Shown one piece after another: positions 8,720 through 19,264 of a stretch of 31,257 nucleotides of DNA; position 1 is the first letter of the stretch, and the number at the start of each line of letters is the position of its first letter. The translations under genes were made by a program, and so were the position numbers. This DNA comes from Echinostoma caproni. Lineage: Eukaryota; Platyhelminthes; Trematoda; Plagiorchiida; Echinostomatidae. Location of the stretch: assembly GCA_900618425.1 (NCBI GenBank), contig UZAN01044520.1, positions 4,654 to 35,910 of the forward strand, given 5' to 3'. A model generated the notes under the pieces. The model was not told the DNA's origin and did not search any database. It saw only the letters and a list, made by a program, of their open reading frames with translations.

Positions 8720-10639
8720 TCAGCCGGAGAATGTTTTATAGATTTGTCTTCGTTAAAAACATTTTCAGCGAGTTATTATTGGACCTTCATGTGGACAATT
8801 TAAGCAGTGAGAGAAAAGTTATTATTGCGCCGCGGTGATTCAATAAACTTTATTTTCTAGCTCATTGGAAATGTGTTTCGATTCGACGTGTTACAAGTGA
8901 ATTACCGCGCATGCAACAGGAGTATTAACGGCACTGATCAGCAGTTTACTCGAGAAAATGATCATTCAGTAACTTCATTTCGGATCATGAACTCCGAATT
9001 CGAAATATATTTCATTAGCCGTTTGATCGAAATGCAGCCGTACGCAAGCAAACCATGAAAGGGTTCATTGAAGCAGCAAGTAGGGTGAAAAATTAGGCTG
9101 AGACGAACGAGCTTAGGAACTGTCAGTGGCCATTTCTTCTATCTCATGGATATGAACTGTTGATGCACACATTTTGATGAAGCTTGATTGGACCTCCGCA
9201 TCCTGCTAATCCTGGTGCTTTGCGAAGTGCATTGTATAATCTCTGCCCATCCTGATTCTCTGAGGTACTACTGCTTTGATCTGAACGGGTTTTTACTATT
9301 CCGCTATCCTGGAGTAAGATCCAATTGTGCAGCATGCGGATCTCAGCTGTTTGATCATTGTAAGCGGGATGGGGTTGTACTAGGAAAACTCGGATAGTTA
9401 TCGATCAAAACGGTTGAGTTATCTGTCCGGTATAGGTTTGGCGAGTGCAATTTGTGTCCGGGGATGCACTTTGATAAGACGGATTGGATAGGGACAGGTG
9501 GTGACTCTCACGTGACTGAAAGGTTTATCAGTGCATTAAAGAAGATAAATTAGACTGATAAACTTATCTGACGCAGAATGCCAAATTATTCTCCGAGAAC
9601 CATCGGCGAAACCGAAGGTGTCCTTCAAAGCAGGAGATGAGATCAGTGGTGGGTAGGCGGCAGGGTTTAACTTAAAGGGCAGGAAACCTGAGTGTAATCG
9701 AAGAGCACAAGAACGCTGAATTGCACGATTATGACCAAGGCAAATTTCGCTGCATCTCAACTACTACAATACAGTAGAAAGCAAGTTGGTATCGCTCAAC
9801 AGTATACCAGCTACATGCGAATACAACAGGTCAGAATGCTGACACTTTTTACCATTGATAGTCCTTGTGACCGATATCTATTTTGCACAAGCCACGTTCC
9901 CTTCTAACTGCACCAGACTCCGCGAACCTAAGCTACCGGGGGTTGTTAGCATAAATGATCCTAAATCGGCTTGTCAGGTCCCAATCGTTATTCGTCATCA
10001 ACAGATGTTGAGCGACAGATGAGACAACTTGTTCGATGTTCTGGGGTAAGGGTGATCGTTGGTAATGGTGAAGTGTGATTTAGTGTTTTGGTGATGTGTT
10101 TGGGGTGTCAAATTCTAGAATGACCTTTGTTCGTGTGACTCAATCAGCCGGTCTCTAGCATAAGATGGGATGCGGTCCTGGATCCGTGTATGCAACTGCC
10201 TGTTTGTATGATGCTCCGCATCCATATTTAAAAAGGACAAATTGCGTGTGCCTTGCGGGAGTTGCTTTTAGGGGTGGAGTAGAGATGAGTGCGATTGTGC
10301 ATAGGATAATTGGGTTGGCAGCAATACAAGTGCGTTTTATCAAGTTTTCTCAATCGGTCTTGATAAACCAAGCTGATATTGTTGCCTTTATAGAGGAGGT
10401 GCATGTGGAACTTCTTCGTAGAAATGTCATATACCGCCGGCTTTTGCTCCGATATCCGACTGAATTTCCTGATAAAACGATTAAACTCTGTCTAATTCCG
10501 CTTGCAAACCATACCGGGTGCAAATGCGACTTGCCAGTAGGGAATCAGCGAAATATGATCTGGAATAAATCGTGAGACCTACCTTTGTTATACTCTCACT
10601 TCAAGTTTATCGCGGGGGATAAAACGTTTCAGTTTCCTT
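8720..10639. other. unassigned region without convincing genes
   Basis: It contains several short open frames. The longest is 136 codons at 10165-10575 (+), with an initial Met and a hydrophobic middle. None shows a recognisable domain, splice context or repeated similarity elsewhere in the window. The frame at 10165 could be an exon or a chance frame. Confidence 0.35.
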
Positions 10640-10702
10640 CGAACTCCTCCCCAGGACCAGAGAGCTGTTAATATTCTGGTTAGATTTGTGTGGGGAGTTC
10701 GT
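10640..10702. repeat. nested imperfect inverted repeat
   Basis: The outer arms CGAACTCCTCCCCA and TGTGGGGAGTTCG pair over about 11 bp. Inside them, ACCAGA (10656-10661) and TCTGGT (10675-10680) pair perfectly. This gives a cruciform-capable hairpin of about 63 nt, isolated from any recognised gene. Confidence 0.55.
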
Positions 10703-12980
10703 GAGAAAAATAAAAGAAAGCAGTTATTGTGCAGATCTGCCCCAGAAAATTCGCAAAAGATGAACAGTTTTTAGATGGAAAGTGGTATGAAAGAGGAAGC
10801 GATCATTTGAGAAGCTAAAGAATCTTGAGTGGTACAACGATTTGATGAGAGAAAGAGTCACATCACCTTTCAGTTGTGGGTCACTTAATGCTGGTTTGAT
10901 ACCGCCAATTCAACCAGCAAAGTAAAATGGAAGAGCAGAGCGATGACCGCAGTGACTTTGAAGTTGAATCAAGTATTTATTTCATCCAGGGGTGAAAATT
11001 CAGTAGAAGCCTAGTAACTAAAGTAGATCAGGCAATAGCATCGAAAAACTATGCAGATGAAAGGGTGAAATGCAACCATATACAAACTGTTTGACTAAGT
11101 AAGCAGACATAGACCACCATTTAAAGTGGAGAGCACTGGAAGAAATGAATCTTGACGTAGCAAAAACACAAGGGTACTGAATCTGGTTAAGTTTCTGGTT
11201 CAAGAGTATACCGAGGTTCAGACAAACCACCAACCACTGAGAATCTTGCTATCAGATAGATCGTGACTGAATAAATTCCGCCAAAAAGAAGTCCACGTTA
11301 AATCACATTCCTTCAACGTTATCGGCTAGAGGCCTTCAGGTGCATTAGTTTTGTTGTCTTTTGATAACCACAGTTCATAATAAACGCCAGTTTCAATATA
11401 GTAGAATTTTAAGAGGTAAGGGGAAATACTTTTTACCAGTCATTTATCACATTGATTGTGATGTCTCCTGGTAAAAACAAAGTCGAGCTGCTCAACGTCC
11501 ACAAGCGTCGAATGCGATTGAACGGAGAGACGACTTGATTTTTCTGGTTGAAATATAAGTTTCCAAACAGTTCGTGGTTGAGAACCGTATCTGAACGCAA
11601 AAGGCATCAGTCCTCCATTTTGCTGTAGTTGTTGACAGTTTTCCTCACTGATTGTTCGTTTGCTCCGTGCAGTTGCTATTTCTTTCGTCGCAGCTGTTTG
11701 AGAAGAGAAGTGAAAATTCGATTTGCACAAGCGTAAACTGTTTCGCGTGGGTAACATACACCATAAAAAATTGAAAATGAGATTTAAATATCAGTAATCA
11801 GATTGCATGAAAGTCGACAAACCTGCTTTTACAACCATGTTCTGAGTACGTTTTACCTTTGCAAAACTTTCGGTCATGAGTCTTGACAATATTTTTGCGG
11901 TTATAATTAGCAAATGCAGTCGTCGTTGATGAAAGCCGATAAGTAACCGACGGAATTGAAAAAAATGAGTAGAATGTTTTTACAAAACAAGTCTTACTAA
12001 GCGGTGACTGTGGTAGTCCAAAATGCGTAGTAATCTCAACAACATTAAGAAATTCGGATCAAAATGATCTAAATTCTCTCCAACTATGTCAACCAAAACG
12101 CGAGCTCAAAATGGTTTTATAGAATGGCGGCAAAGGTTTTTACGGGAGCGAAAACTTCTGTGTTTGGACAAGTTTAACGAATGAGAGTGATACGGATAGA
12201 AATGGCCCAAAGAACGCAATCTCTTTTCAAATCACGTCTGTTGTTGTGATTAAAATGGTATAGGAAACGCACTCATCACCGCTTTCGCATTATCGATTTT
12301 TTTCGGGCTAGCATGCAGTCAGATATAATACAAAAATGGAGGTACTTTCTATGGGTAAAACTGATATTCGATCAAGATTGTAGTTGAGCTCTAATTCTTC
12401 ACTGTTTGTACAAACCAGTCGGGACACAACGGAGCAGAAATCAACTAACAATAAAAGCTTGTCCAGTATGAAACAGGAAAGGCGTGCATGAGTGCTGATA
12501 AAAGTATTCGATCAAGACACAGAGACTGTGGCTTTGCTGTACATGCGGTTATCCAATCGGCAAATATTGGGCTCTGATTGAGCACATGATGTCCAACCGA
12601 TTCTTAATTTTAATATACTACTCATAAGTAGTTGATGTTAGTTTGCGCTTTTGAAGCCCATCTTCACATGAAGCGAAGTCAATGTTCACATTATTCGCGA
12701 ATGAATCCATAAACGCAGTATGCAAGACGATCGTTGTTTNGCATATTGGTTGGTGAACATTTGGTCACTATCCATGGTGATCCGTGCAATCGTAAACTAA
12801 TAACATCGTTTTCATTGTCCAATTTTGTTTTCCTCCCCAAATATAGCAGTAATTCAATATTTAGATTCGTATTAGGCAATTCGCGGATCTATTGCAATAT
12901 TTAACTAGTCCCAAAACTGGAAAAAGTCACAAAACCAGCTATCTAACCGGAAGCAGATGGCCTGGTTCGATGATTAACTC
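10703..12980. other. unassigned AT-rich region before the assembly gap
   Basis: No domain-bearing frame, RNA gene or repeat was recognised. A 105-codon minus-strand frame at 11440-11757 is Ser/Thr/Arg-rich and unlike any family I know. One ambiguous base is at 12740. Confidence 0.4.
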
Positions 12981-13584
12981 NNNNNNNNNNNNNNNNNNNN
13001 NNNNNNNNNNNNNNNNNNNNNNNNNNNNNNNNNNNNNNNNNNNNNNNNNNNNNNNNNNNNNNNNNNNNNNNNNNNNNNNNNNNNNNNNNNNNNNNNNNNN
13101 NNNNNNNNNNNNNNNNNNNNNNNNNNNNNNNNNNNNNNNNNNNNNNNNNNNNNNNNNNNNNNNNNNNNNNNNNNNNNNNNNNNNNNNNNNNNNNNNNNNN
13201 NNNNNNNNNNNNNNNNNNNNNNNNNNNNNNNNNNNNNNNNNNNNNNNNNNNNNNNNNNNNNNNNNNNNNNNNNNNNNNNNNNNNNNNNNNNNNNNNNNNN
13301 NNNNNNNNNNNNNNNNNNNNNNNNNNNNNNNNNNNNNNNNNNNNNNNNNNNNNNNNNNNNNNNNNNNNNNNNNNNNNNNNNNNNNNNNNNNNNNNNNNNN
13401 NNNNNNNNNNNNNNNNNNNNNNNNNNNNNNNNNNNNNNNNNNNNNNNNNNNNNNNNNNNNNNNNNNNNNNNNNNNNNNNNNNNNNNNNNNNNNNNNNNNN
13501 NNNNNNNNNNNNNNNNNNNNNNNNNNNNNNNNNNNNNNNNNNNNNNNNNNNNNNNNNNNNNNNNNNNNNNNNNNNNNNNNNNNN
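12981..13584. other. assembly gap (604 N)
   Basis: This is a run of unknown bases. The plus-strand frame drawn across it (12892-13614) is an artefact. The gap lies about 300 bp upstream of a Penelope-type endonuclease remnant and may hide more of that element. Confidence 0.99.
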
Positions 13585-13887
13585 GACAGTTATAAAGAAG
13601 AAGCTCTCATCTAGAACAGCTTTAAGTTAAGAGGGTGTATATCTAGCTGGGGCTACTAAATCGTACAAAGTATCAAGCTGGCTTGTAGAATTTCACTCGG
13701 GTAACTTCACTCTTACTAATTAGCAACGCTGTCTGGCAGAATCATAAGTGGATAGTTGTATAGGTCACTACTCAAGTCCGAGCCAGCTCACAATGAGTAT
13801 GAATTAGTGTTGAGGTTGGCTGATAATGAGCAAGGAATATGAACTCAGGTGATTGAAATGAGCTGATTGAAAGTGTGAAATCAGTGA

Positions 13888-14110
13888 ATCGTATATGAAG
13901 TGTACTTGTTTACCTGCTCTTGTGGGGCAAGGTATATTGGCTGCAAGAGCAAACGTTTATCCGAACGAGTCCAGGNTTAACAGCTCGATCGTTTCACACC
14001 TGGTGGAATCAAACCATATGGTTAATGTGATCGAGGCGTTTCGACCCCTCGACTTAGTTCGCAGCGGTCGGTCTAAGAGGATCAGGAGTCGCATTCTGGC
14101 CACAGCGTAA
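13888..14110 (+). pseudogene. Penelope-like element GIY-YIG endonuclease fragment
   Basis: One frame reads VYEVYLFTCSCGARYIG followed by KRLSERVQ, matching the GIY-YIG core of Penelope-like retroelements: the (G)IY strand, the CxC pair, YIG, and the conserved Arg helix. At the ambiguous base 13976 the frame shifts by one, and the other frame continues with SSIVSHLVESNHMVNVIEAF and RSRILATA, the usual C-terminal half. A few residues between the halves are missing. The fragment ends in TAA at 14108-14110. It would nick target DNA if whole. Here it is broken, although the single N leaves room for a sequencing error. Confidence 0.7.
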
Positions 14111-14639
14111 TCCGTCTACATGATCCCTCCTCCCTTGTGATCGCAAAATACACTTCGTAAGAACACTCGGTCTTTCATGGCCAACACCACACACGACACA
14201 TCCGTCCCACCAGCAACCCTTTATGACCCAAACCAATGCGCATGTGTGAGAACCAAAGTGTGAGCAACATCCGATCATGGATCTGCAATGTTGATTATTT
14301 CTTTTCCAACCTGTCATGATTTCTCTCCCCCCTCCCTTCTAAACAGATTGATATAACTGAAACATTTGGATCCTGTGAAGAATTTGAACAGGCAAGTCAG
14401 AAGACAAACACTGAGAGAGGAATTCCTTTCGTATACTCTCATCGGTCGTGCACGTATAACATCGAACCAGATAGACAAATAAAGCGCATTAAGAAATCTA
14501 GTTCGTATTAACCATGTGTGGGTGTGTGCGTGTGTGATTGTGTTCAGTGTGCGATTCACGCGATTGGTTACAGCCAGGGAAGGCCAAGGGTAAAGGTCAT
14601 ACGTTTTTGGATGGTCAGTGTGGGTTTGATATAAATTGT
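14111..14639 (+). other. probable 3' tail of the Penelope-like element, with TG-rich microsatellite
   Basis: Non-coding sequence continues directly from the endonuclease remnant. A CT-rich stretch lies at 14320-14340 and a TG-rich simple repeat at 14515-14553. The 149-codon minus-strand frame at 14314-14763 runs through this and the adjacent SINE and is not a gene. Confidence 0.4.
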
Positions 14640-14830
14640 GATCTTTCAAAGGTGAATTTGTCGTGTATATAGCAAATGAAGCGTGAACTGAAAAGTTAGG
14701 AAGCACTGGACAGCTGTTTCCACCTGTTTGGGTCTCATCAGTAGTGCTTATCCATCGACCCAACTGGGGATCGAAACCTGATCTGTGGCCCGCAACAAGC
14801 TAACAAAGATGGGTTGTGCTATATTGTATA
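14640..14830 (-). mobile_element. SINE with hammerhead motif, minus-strand copy (A)
   Basis: On the minus strand it has a tRNA-like head with a B-box-like GGTTTCGATCCCC, then a hammerhead core (see 14703-14747), then a tail of about 75 bp. That tail is the inverted counterpart of 14936-15008 in the neighbouring plus-strand copy. The order of Pol III head, ribozyme and tail matches the schistosome SM-alpha type of SINE-like repeat. Confidence 0.7.
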
Positions 14831-15008
14831 AATGGAAAATGAAAAACGGTCTGATCAGCTGCCCGGTGGCCGGGTGGGTAGAATGCTTGCGTTCTACCCA
14901 TGAGGTCTCGGGTTCGAGCNCCCAACCAGGTCGAAACAGCTGTCCAGTGCTTCCTAACCTTTTAGTTCACGCTTCATTTGCTATATACCCGACGAATTCA
15001 CCTTTTAA
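14648..15008. repeat. inverted repeat formed by the head-to-head SINE pair A/B
   Basis: The arms 14648-14722 and 14936-15008 are reverse complements with few mismatches, separated by about 213 bp. A transcript through both would fold into a long hairpin of about 73 bp. Confidence 0.85.
14703..14747 (-). ncRNA. hammerhead ribozyme motif (type I, short palindromic stem III)
   Basis: On the minus strand: stem I strand GCACTA, core CTGATGAG, stem II ACC/GGT around CAAACA, core GGAAAC, stem III from the palindrome ACAGCTGT, then C17 (position 14709) and stem I return CAGTGC. All core nucleotides C3-A9, G12-A14 and U16.1-C17 are present. Defects are an A-C mismatch at the first stem I pair and a G-G at the base of stem II. 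Weak in vitro activity, possibly as a dimer because stem III is tiny, is conceivable. Confidence 0.7.
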
Positions 15009-15030
15009 GTTGAATCAAGTCCTCCATTAC
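14855..15030 (+). mobile_element. SINE with partial hammerhead, plus-strand copy (B)
   Basis: The tRNA-like head has GTGGGTAGAATGC as an A-box-like segment and the B box GGTTCGAGC at 14911-14919. After the ambiguous base 14920 comes the second half of the hammerhead (stem II loop, CGAAAC, palindrome ACAGCTGT, C; 14921-14956). The CTGATGAG half is missing, so the ribozyme is broken or the assembly dropped sequence at the N. The tail (14936-15008) is about 90% identical to the reverse complement of copy A. Confidence 0.72.
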
Positions 15031-16467
15031 TCGAAATTGTGATGTATTAGCCTGTAGAAGAATCACCGCAAACGAGCTTGTTCGCTACTCTATGTTACAA
15101 TGTATAATGATCGTATATTCGGACAAATGTTACGGGAACGATAACAGATATAAAGTACGACGAAATTTGAATTGCGCTTAAGGACTCTACGAACAATACA
15201 CAGCNTAACAGCGTTCGACTGCAATTTGTTGTGCAAATAAATCTCAAAATCTGATCGATTGCTTAGTAGTTTTATCTTGGTCGCTGAATCGCAGTAACCT
15301 ACTGTTTGCAACACATATATCTGTGGTGATCCAGGCCTACGTGATGAAGCCTACCCTGGAGCGGCGCGTTACAGTTTCTGGACACCTGCGATCAATCAAA
15401 CCTGAAAGGTGACGTCAATGACGGGTGTGCGGCTTCTGACTACAGGCCATAGGCAGATCGCGCCAGCCAATCCGAGACAGCGCAGACGGAAGCAGAATGA
15501 TGCAAGCAATACTGCAATACAATTGGTGGAAGCCTAGATAACCAATGATCTTTTGTACATATTATTTAATCGTCCTAATTTCTTTCAATAAACGAAGTAC
15601 GAATTATCATTCCCGTGGCCTTTTTCTCGCATCTCAGTTGCGTGAGACATTGCATGTTAGTGCCATTGCGGTCCAGTGCATCCGTAATCCAGTCCGTGAA
15701 AGCTGATCCTTGACCCCCGTTCCTTGATTCCGATTTCTAGATACGTGTTCCGAGTTCCTTGAGTATTACTTCTACTACTACGATCATTACAATATCACAG
15801 AGTTGGTCAATTTAATAATAATATTCACTGGTTAGGGATGGGTGTCAACTCAGTTATAATGATGCTAAGTGGTCTGCCGCAATATGTCCGGATGGGATAT
15901 TACCTTTGATGACTTTTGGTCCTTCACTTCGGGGTTCAAGCAAGAGTTCAGGAGTTTTATAGACGTATGTGCTTATAGATATGTATATGTATCTGAAGTA
16001 AGCCGTCGCGTATCTGGTAATGTTTGGGTGGAAAACTCGTTATCAAATAGAATTAAAATCACTAAATTTCTTGGTTATGACACATATTGTGCATTCCCAA
16101 CTGTTGTCTACCTCATCGCGCCTTAATCGCATTTGCGACTCCGGGCTGCATAAAGAAATGTACTGGGCTATTGGGTACAGTAGGTGTTTCCCGCCTTCCA
16201 GGGTGGGATCCAAATACTGCATAACTGGTTGGTTGGATATGGTAACTAATGGACTAACTAATCTTATCAGGTCAGAATGCTTGAAAACGTCCGTGTGCTT
16301 AGTCAGGTTGCGTACTCTGTGTGCTCTCCCTCAATACCTGTCCACCGTAGGAATTCTCATAAACTTTGTGTGCATTGCGAGCTTGGCAGCGATTGGTGAA
16401 GTTCGATCCGTTGTATTTCGCTCTACGGTGTTGCTGTTGATGATATTACCACTGCTACTGCTAGTAG
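15031..16467. other. unassigned region with a GC-rich, LTR- or UTR-like block
   Basis: A GC-rich segment at 15330-15530 is followed by an AT-rich run with CAATAAACG at 15586, resembling a transcript end or LTR R/U5, but no mate copy is in the window. ACTACTACTAC lies near 15770. No recognisable coding exon was found; one ambiguous base is at 15205. Confidence 0.35.
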
Positions 16468-16495
16468 TCCTCCTCCTCCTCCTCCTCCTCCTCCT
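16468..16495. repeat. (TCC)n microsatellite
   Basis: An almost pure TCC run of about nine units lies immediately before the palindrome at 16511. It generates the Leu-rich end of a spurious 162-codon frame. Confidence 0.95.
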
Positions 16496-16500
16496 ACCAC

Positions 16501-16533
16501 TGTTGTGAGATACTACTCACATGTGAGTAGTAG
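16501..16533 (+). repeat. palindromic motif, copy 1
   Basis: TGTTGTGAGA is followed by the perfect 22-bp palindrome TACTACTCAC+ATGTGAGTAGTA (16511-16532). Related copies are at 17025-17059 (inverted) and 18036-18069 (direct). All three are preceded, in their own orientation, by ACT/AGT-type trinucleotide-rich DNA. Confidence 0.85.
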
Positions 16534-16538
16534 GTAAC

Positions 16539-16762
16539 TTTCGATGATCAAAAATAAGGAAGACCATGAGGGGCAAATTGCTGTAGCTCAAAGAATAACT
16601 ATCGATTGCTACATTTCTTACCCGTAGTATGGCCAGGAACTGCGATGGTATGTTTCTGATGAAATTTTCGTGTTATGTATACCAAATCAGTGATCTCCCA
16701 TCTGAAATCCCCAATAAATGACTATCCTTGACCTGCACCCTCTTTCGAATTATAACACTACT
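16539..16762 (+). repeat. dispersed repeat, copy A
   Basis: About 225 bp aligned with 18436-18668. Shared blocks include GATGATCAAAA at the start, GATGGTATG followed by TTCTGATGA, TGTTATGTA, CCCATCTGAAATCC and ATTATAACACTA at the end. Identity by eye is around 70%. It starts a few bases after the palindromic motif, suggesting both are parts of one element. No coding capacity was recognised. Confidence 0.75.
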
Positions 16763-17024
16763 AACACTACCCCTACTACTGTTATGATTCCAAACGGCCG
16801 TTCTCCCCAATTACATTCAGGATATGGTTAAATTGCCAATTATTTAACAAAATATCTCATTTGGAACAAGTTTGCGGAATTCCTGCAAACACACAAGATA
16901 TGTAATGTAACGGTCCACTAACAGATGCACATTCCTGTGTTCACCGCACCAAACAGCAACAGTTTGCTCCAACAGGTCTTGTTCATTTTTGGTCGCTGAA
17001 AGAAACCGCTGATCGCATCTTTTT

Positions 17025-17059
17025 GAGTACTACTCACAAAGGAGTAGTATCTCACAACA
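17025..17059 (-). repeat. palindromic motif, copy 2 (inverted)
   Basis: Read on the minus strand it begins TGTTGTGAGATACTACTC and has the same hairpin arms (TACTACTC / GAGTAGTA) with a changed centre. With copy 1 it bounds a unit of about 560 bp in terminal-inverted fashion. Confidence 0.8.
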
Positions 17060-17065
17060 CCCTTA

Positions 17066-18035
17066 CTACTACTACCCCATCTCCTATGAGACTAATGATG
17101 TACTTTTTAGACAGTGCCAACTAAATAAGGGCATCTAGTTGTGCCATATCGTGCAAATACAACGATATGATTGATAACCTACTTGGTTTTCCACTGAGTG
17201 GTATGCGTACCATCGGTTGTGAACTGTGTCCGGAACCTGATTCTTAGTGGCCAATATATTTGCACTCCGGTTATTGTCAACAATGATGTAACAGTTGTAC
17301 AGTCTTTCCCAGCTTTCTTATCGTATATTTTCCTGGCTCTGTACGCGAATAATTCTGTTTCACGTTGAGTAATAATACTGTAAATGCATTGTGAAGAAGA
17401 CCACTGAGCGAACAGATAGCAAAAATTCCATGATGATGAATCTACTTGATGTCATCATTCGAAATCGGGAGCAAAATTTCGATGTATCTGTTTGTACATT
17501 ATATCGATAATTTCTGTTGACATCGGTGTTAAAAGATCACCCACACAGACCATGACACTATAGAAATTCGCAATCAGTAGCCGATAAAATTCTGGTTATT
17601 GCTTGGTGGTATCGAAACAGTGGTGTGACTCGCATGTAGCTCAAAGCAGAACCCGGTAGAAAACTACTTGTACCTGAAAGATGTATTCGAGCGAAAGTGT
17701 TTCTGCCACAAAGCATAAGCTAGGCATCGACAGAGATCAGATTAAAAACCTCAGACAAAGTATGGTTAAAACGTGGAGGGAAGCTCAAGGATGGATTGGT
17801 CGATGTATTAAGTTAGCTAAGCTGGGAAAAGGAGAAGGAAATTCATACTAATTGGCGTGATGGGAATTGTAATTTTACGAAATATTTCCGATAAATCACG
17901 ATATTACTGCATGGAATTTACCATTTAGACACTGCCTTTGACGTCTTTTCGGTTATTAAAAGATGTAGTATTAGTATTATTAGTGGTAAAAGTAGTAGTA
18001 ATGAGAGTTTAAGTAAAAAATGATAGTTATACTAG
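17066..18035. other. no gene recognised
   Basis: AT-rich sequence with AGT/TAG trinucleotide-rich DNA at 17960-18003. No domain-bearing frame was found. Confidence 0.4.
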
Positions 18036-18069
18036 TGTTGTGCGATACTACTCACTTGTAAGTAGTAGG
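18036..18069 (+). repeat. palindromic motif, copy 3
   Basis: TGTTGTGCGA is followed by TACTACTCACTTGTAAGTAGTA and AGG-type flank, matching copy 1 with a few changes that keep most of the hairpin. It is preceded by AGT/TAG trinucleotide-rich DNA. Confidence 0.8.
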
Positions 18070-18435
18070 TAAATGTGGTAATCGGAATAGTATTGAGTTT
18101 AGGAATACGAGAATCCGTACTGTACTGCTCAGAACTGAATTGGCTCCAACCCGAACTGCGGACACCAATGAAATACACGAGGAATGGATAGCAGCAAATG
18201 CTTATGTTTATTGATGGAATTAGATCATGTTTTATAGAATTTAATAGTTCATATCATTGGTTGAACGAGCATCCTCCAATCATGTAACCATTTGCACCGA
18301 CGTATCATATGTGCTAACTCGGATGTCATGTTCGCCCGGTGTACCATTGGTCGAGCTTCCTGAACGATGATTGGGTGATATGAAACTGTACCTAGTCGTG
18401 CATGGATTGCGGTCACCGAAGTCTTTATCACCACA

Positions 18436-18668
18436 GGAACCTTCAATGATCAAAAGTATAACAAGACCACGGAGGGCCAAGTGATGTGTCTGAAAGCATA
18501 ACTACCGACTGCCCTGTGCATTACTCGGTGTGCCACCAAGAACAGTGATGGTATGCTTCTGATGAGATGTTTTGTGTTATGTACGGTAAATTGGTGATGT
18601 CCCATCTGAAATCCTAAATGACCGAATATCCCCGACCAACACCGCCTTTTGGCATTATAACACTAGGA
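18436..18668 (+). repeat. dispersed repeat, copy B
   Basis: A direct, diverged copy of 16539-16762. It lies directly upstream of the non-LTR ORF2 fragment, and about 370 bp of unrelated sequence separates it from palindrome copy 3, unlike copy A, which touches palindrome copy 1. Confidence 0.75.
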
Positions 18669-18701
18669 GCAGTGATGGTTAACGCAATTGGTCTATTTTG
18701 A

Positions 18702-19160
18702 GTACTAACAATTAGTCGCTGGTTGGGACATGTGCTACGCATGTCACCAGATAGGTTGCCACGGCGAACGATGTTTGCCAAGGCTGGTAGCGATTGGACA
18801 AAAGCCAAGGGTGGTCAAGCTAAGACCTGGCGTGAGGGTACGAAAACCCTAACCAGGAGAGTGGGTCACATAGGCCCCGTTAGGCTCCCTGGCTGGGGAC
18901 CTCGGGATGATGGTCACCGATGGTTAGCTACACTGAGTGATATGGCTGGGTGTCGCAAACAGTGGCGCTCGTGCATCCATTCGTTATTTTCCTAACACAC
19001 TCTATATGTGTTCCCCATCTTNTCCGCTTGAATTTGCTTCGACATTCTAATCTTCATTTCGCTCTTTTATCCAAATGGGCAACCAAAAGACAACATCCAA
19101 CACCGGTGCACGAAAGTGCATGGTTAATTGTTGTAAAAACTGAACTGAAACTGATCTAAC
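18702..19160 (+). mobile_element. non-LTR retrotransposon 3' end: ORF2 C-terminus plus 3'UTR
   Basis: An open frame to TAA at 18993-18995 encodes SRWLGHVLRMSPDRLPRR, then GGQAKTWREG, RLPGWGPRD and MAGCRKQWRSC. This is the C-terminal domain typical of flatworm LINE polyproteins (the WLGHVLRM, GGQ-TW and LPGWGPRD blocks). The RT and endonuclease domains are missing, so it is 5'-truncated, as is usual for LINE insertions. The 3'UTR (19062-19158) matches minus-strand 2430-2520 and decayed 7400-7435. One ambiguous base is at 19022. Confidence 0.8.
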
Positions 19161-19264
19161 AATTAGTCGGTAAGTGGTTAGGAAAAACATATCTGGTTGT
19201 AGGATTTTACTTTGGATTTGTTTTCCTGTTCGTGAATGAGATATTTAATTGACATTATTAGTTT

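Noticed and set aside
9536..9760. 74-codon minus-strand frame with a fairly protein-like composition
   Set aside because: No recognised domain, no splice-site context that fits a known gene, and a length within chance expectation.
12892..13614. 240-codon plus-strand open frame
   Set aside because: It is open only because it crosses the 604-N gap; almost all of its codons are unknown.
14155..14300. CRISPR-like or bacterial features
   Set aside because: The window is eukaryotic: spliced Argonaute, SINEs and LINEs. No regularly spaced repeats or Shine-Dalgarno/operon structure exist.
14314..14763. 149-codon minus-strand open frame
   Set aside because: It runs across a SINE tail, a TG-rich microsatellite and the non-coding tail of a Penelope remnant, with no domain.
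16020..16508. 162-codon plus-strand open frame with a Leu-rich hydrophobic end
   Set aside because: The Leu run is the translated TCC microsatellite and the rest has no recognised domain, so it is not evidence for a membrane protein.
16655..16665. Hammerhead core candidate CTGATGAAAT (also 18555)
   Set aside because: No GAAA core, stem II or cleavage-site sequence follows at the right distance. It is part of the 230-bp dispersed repeat.
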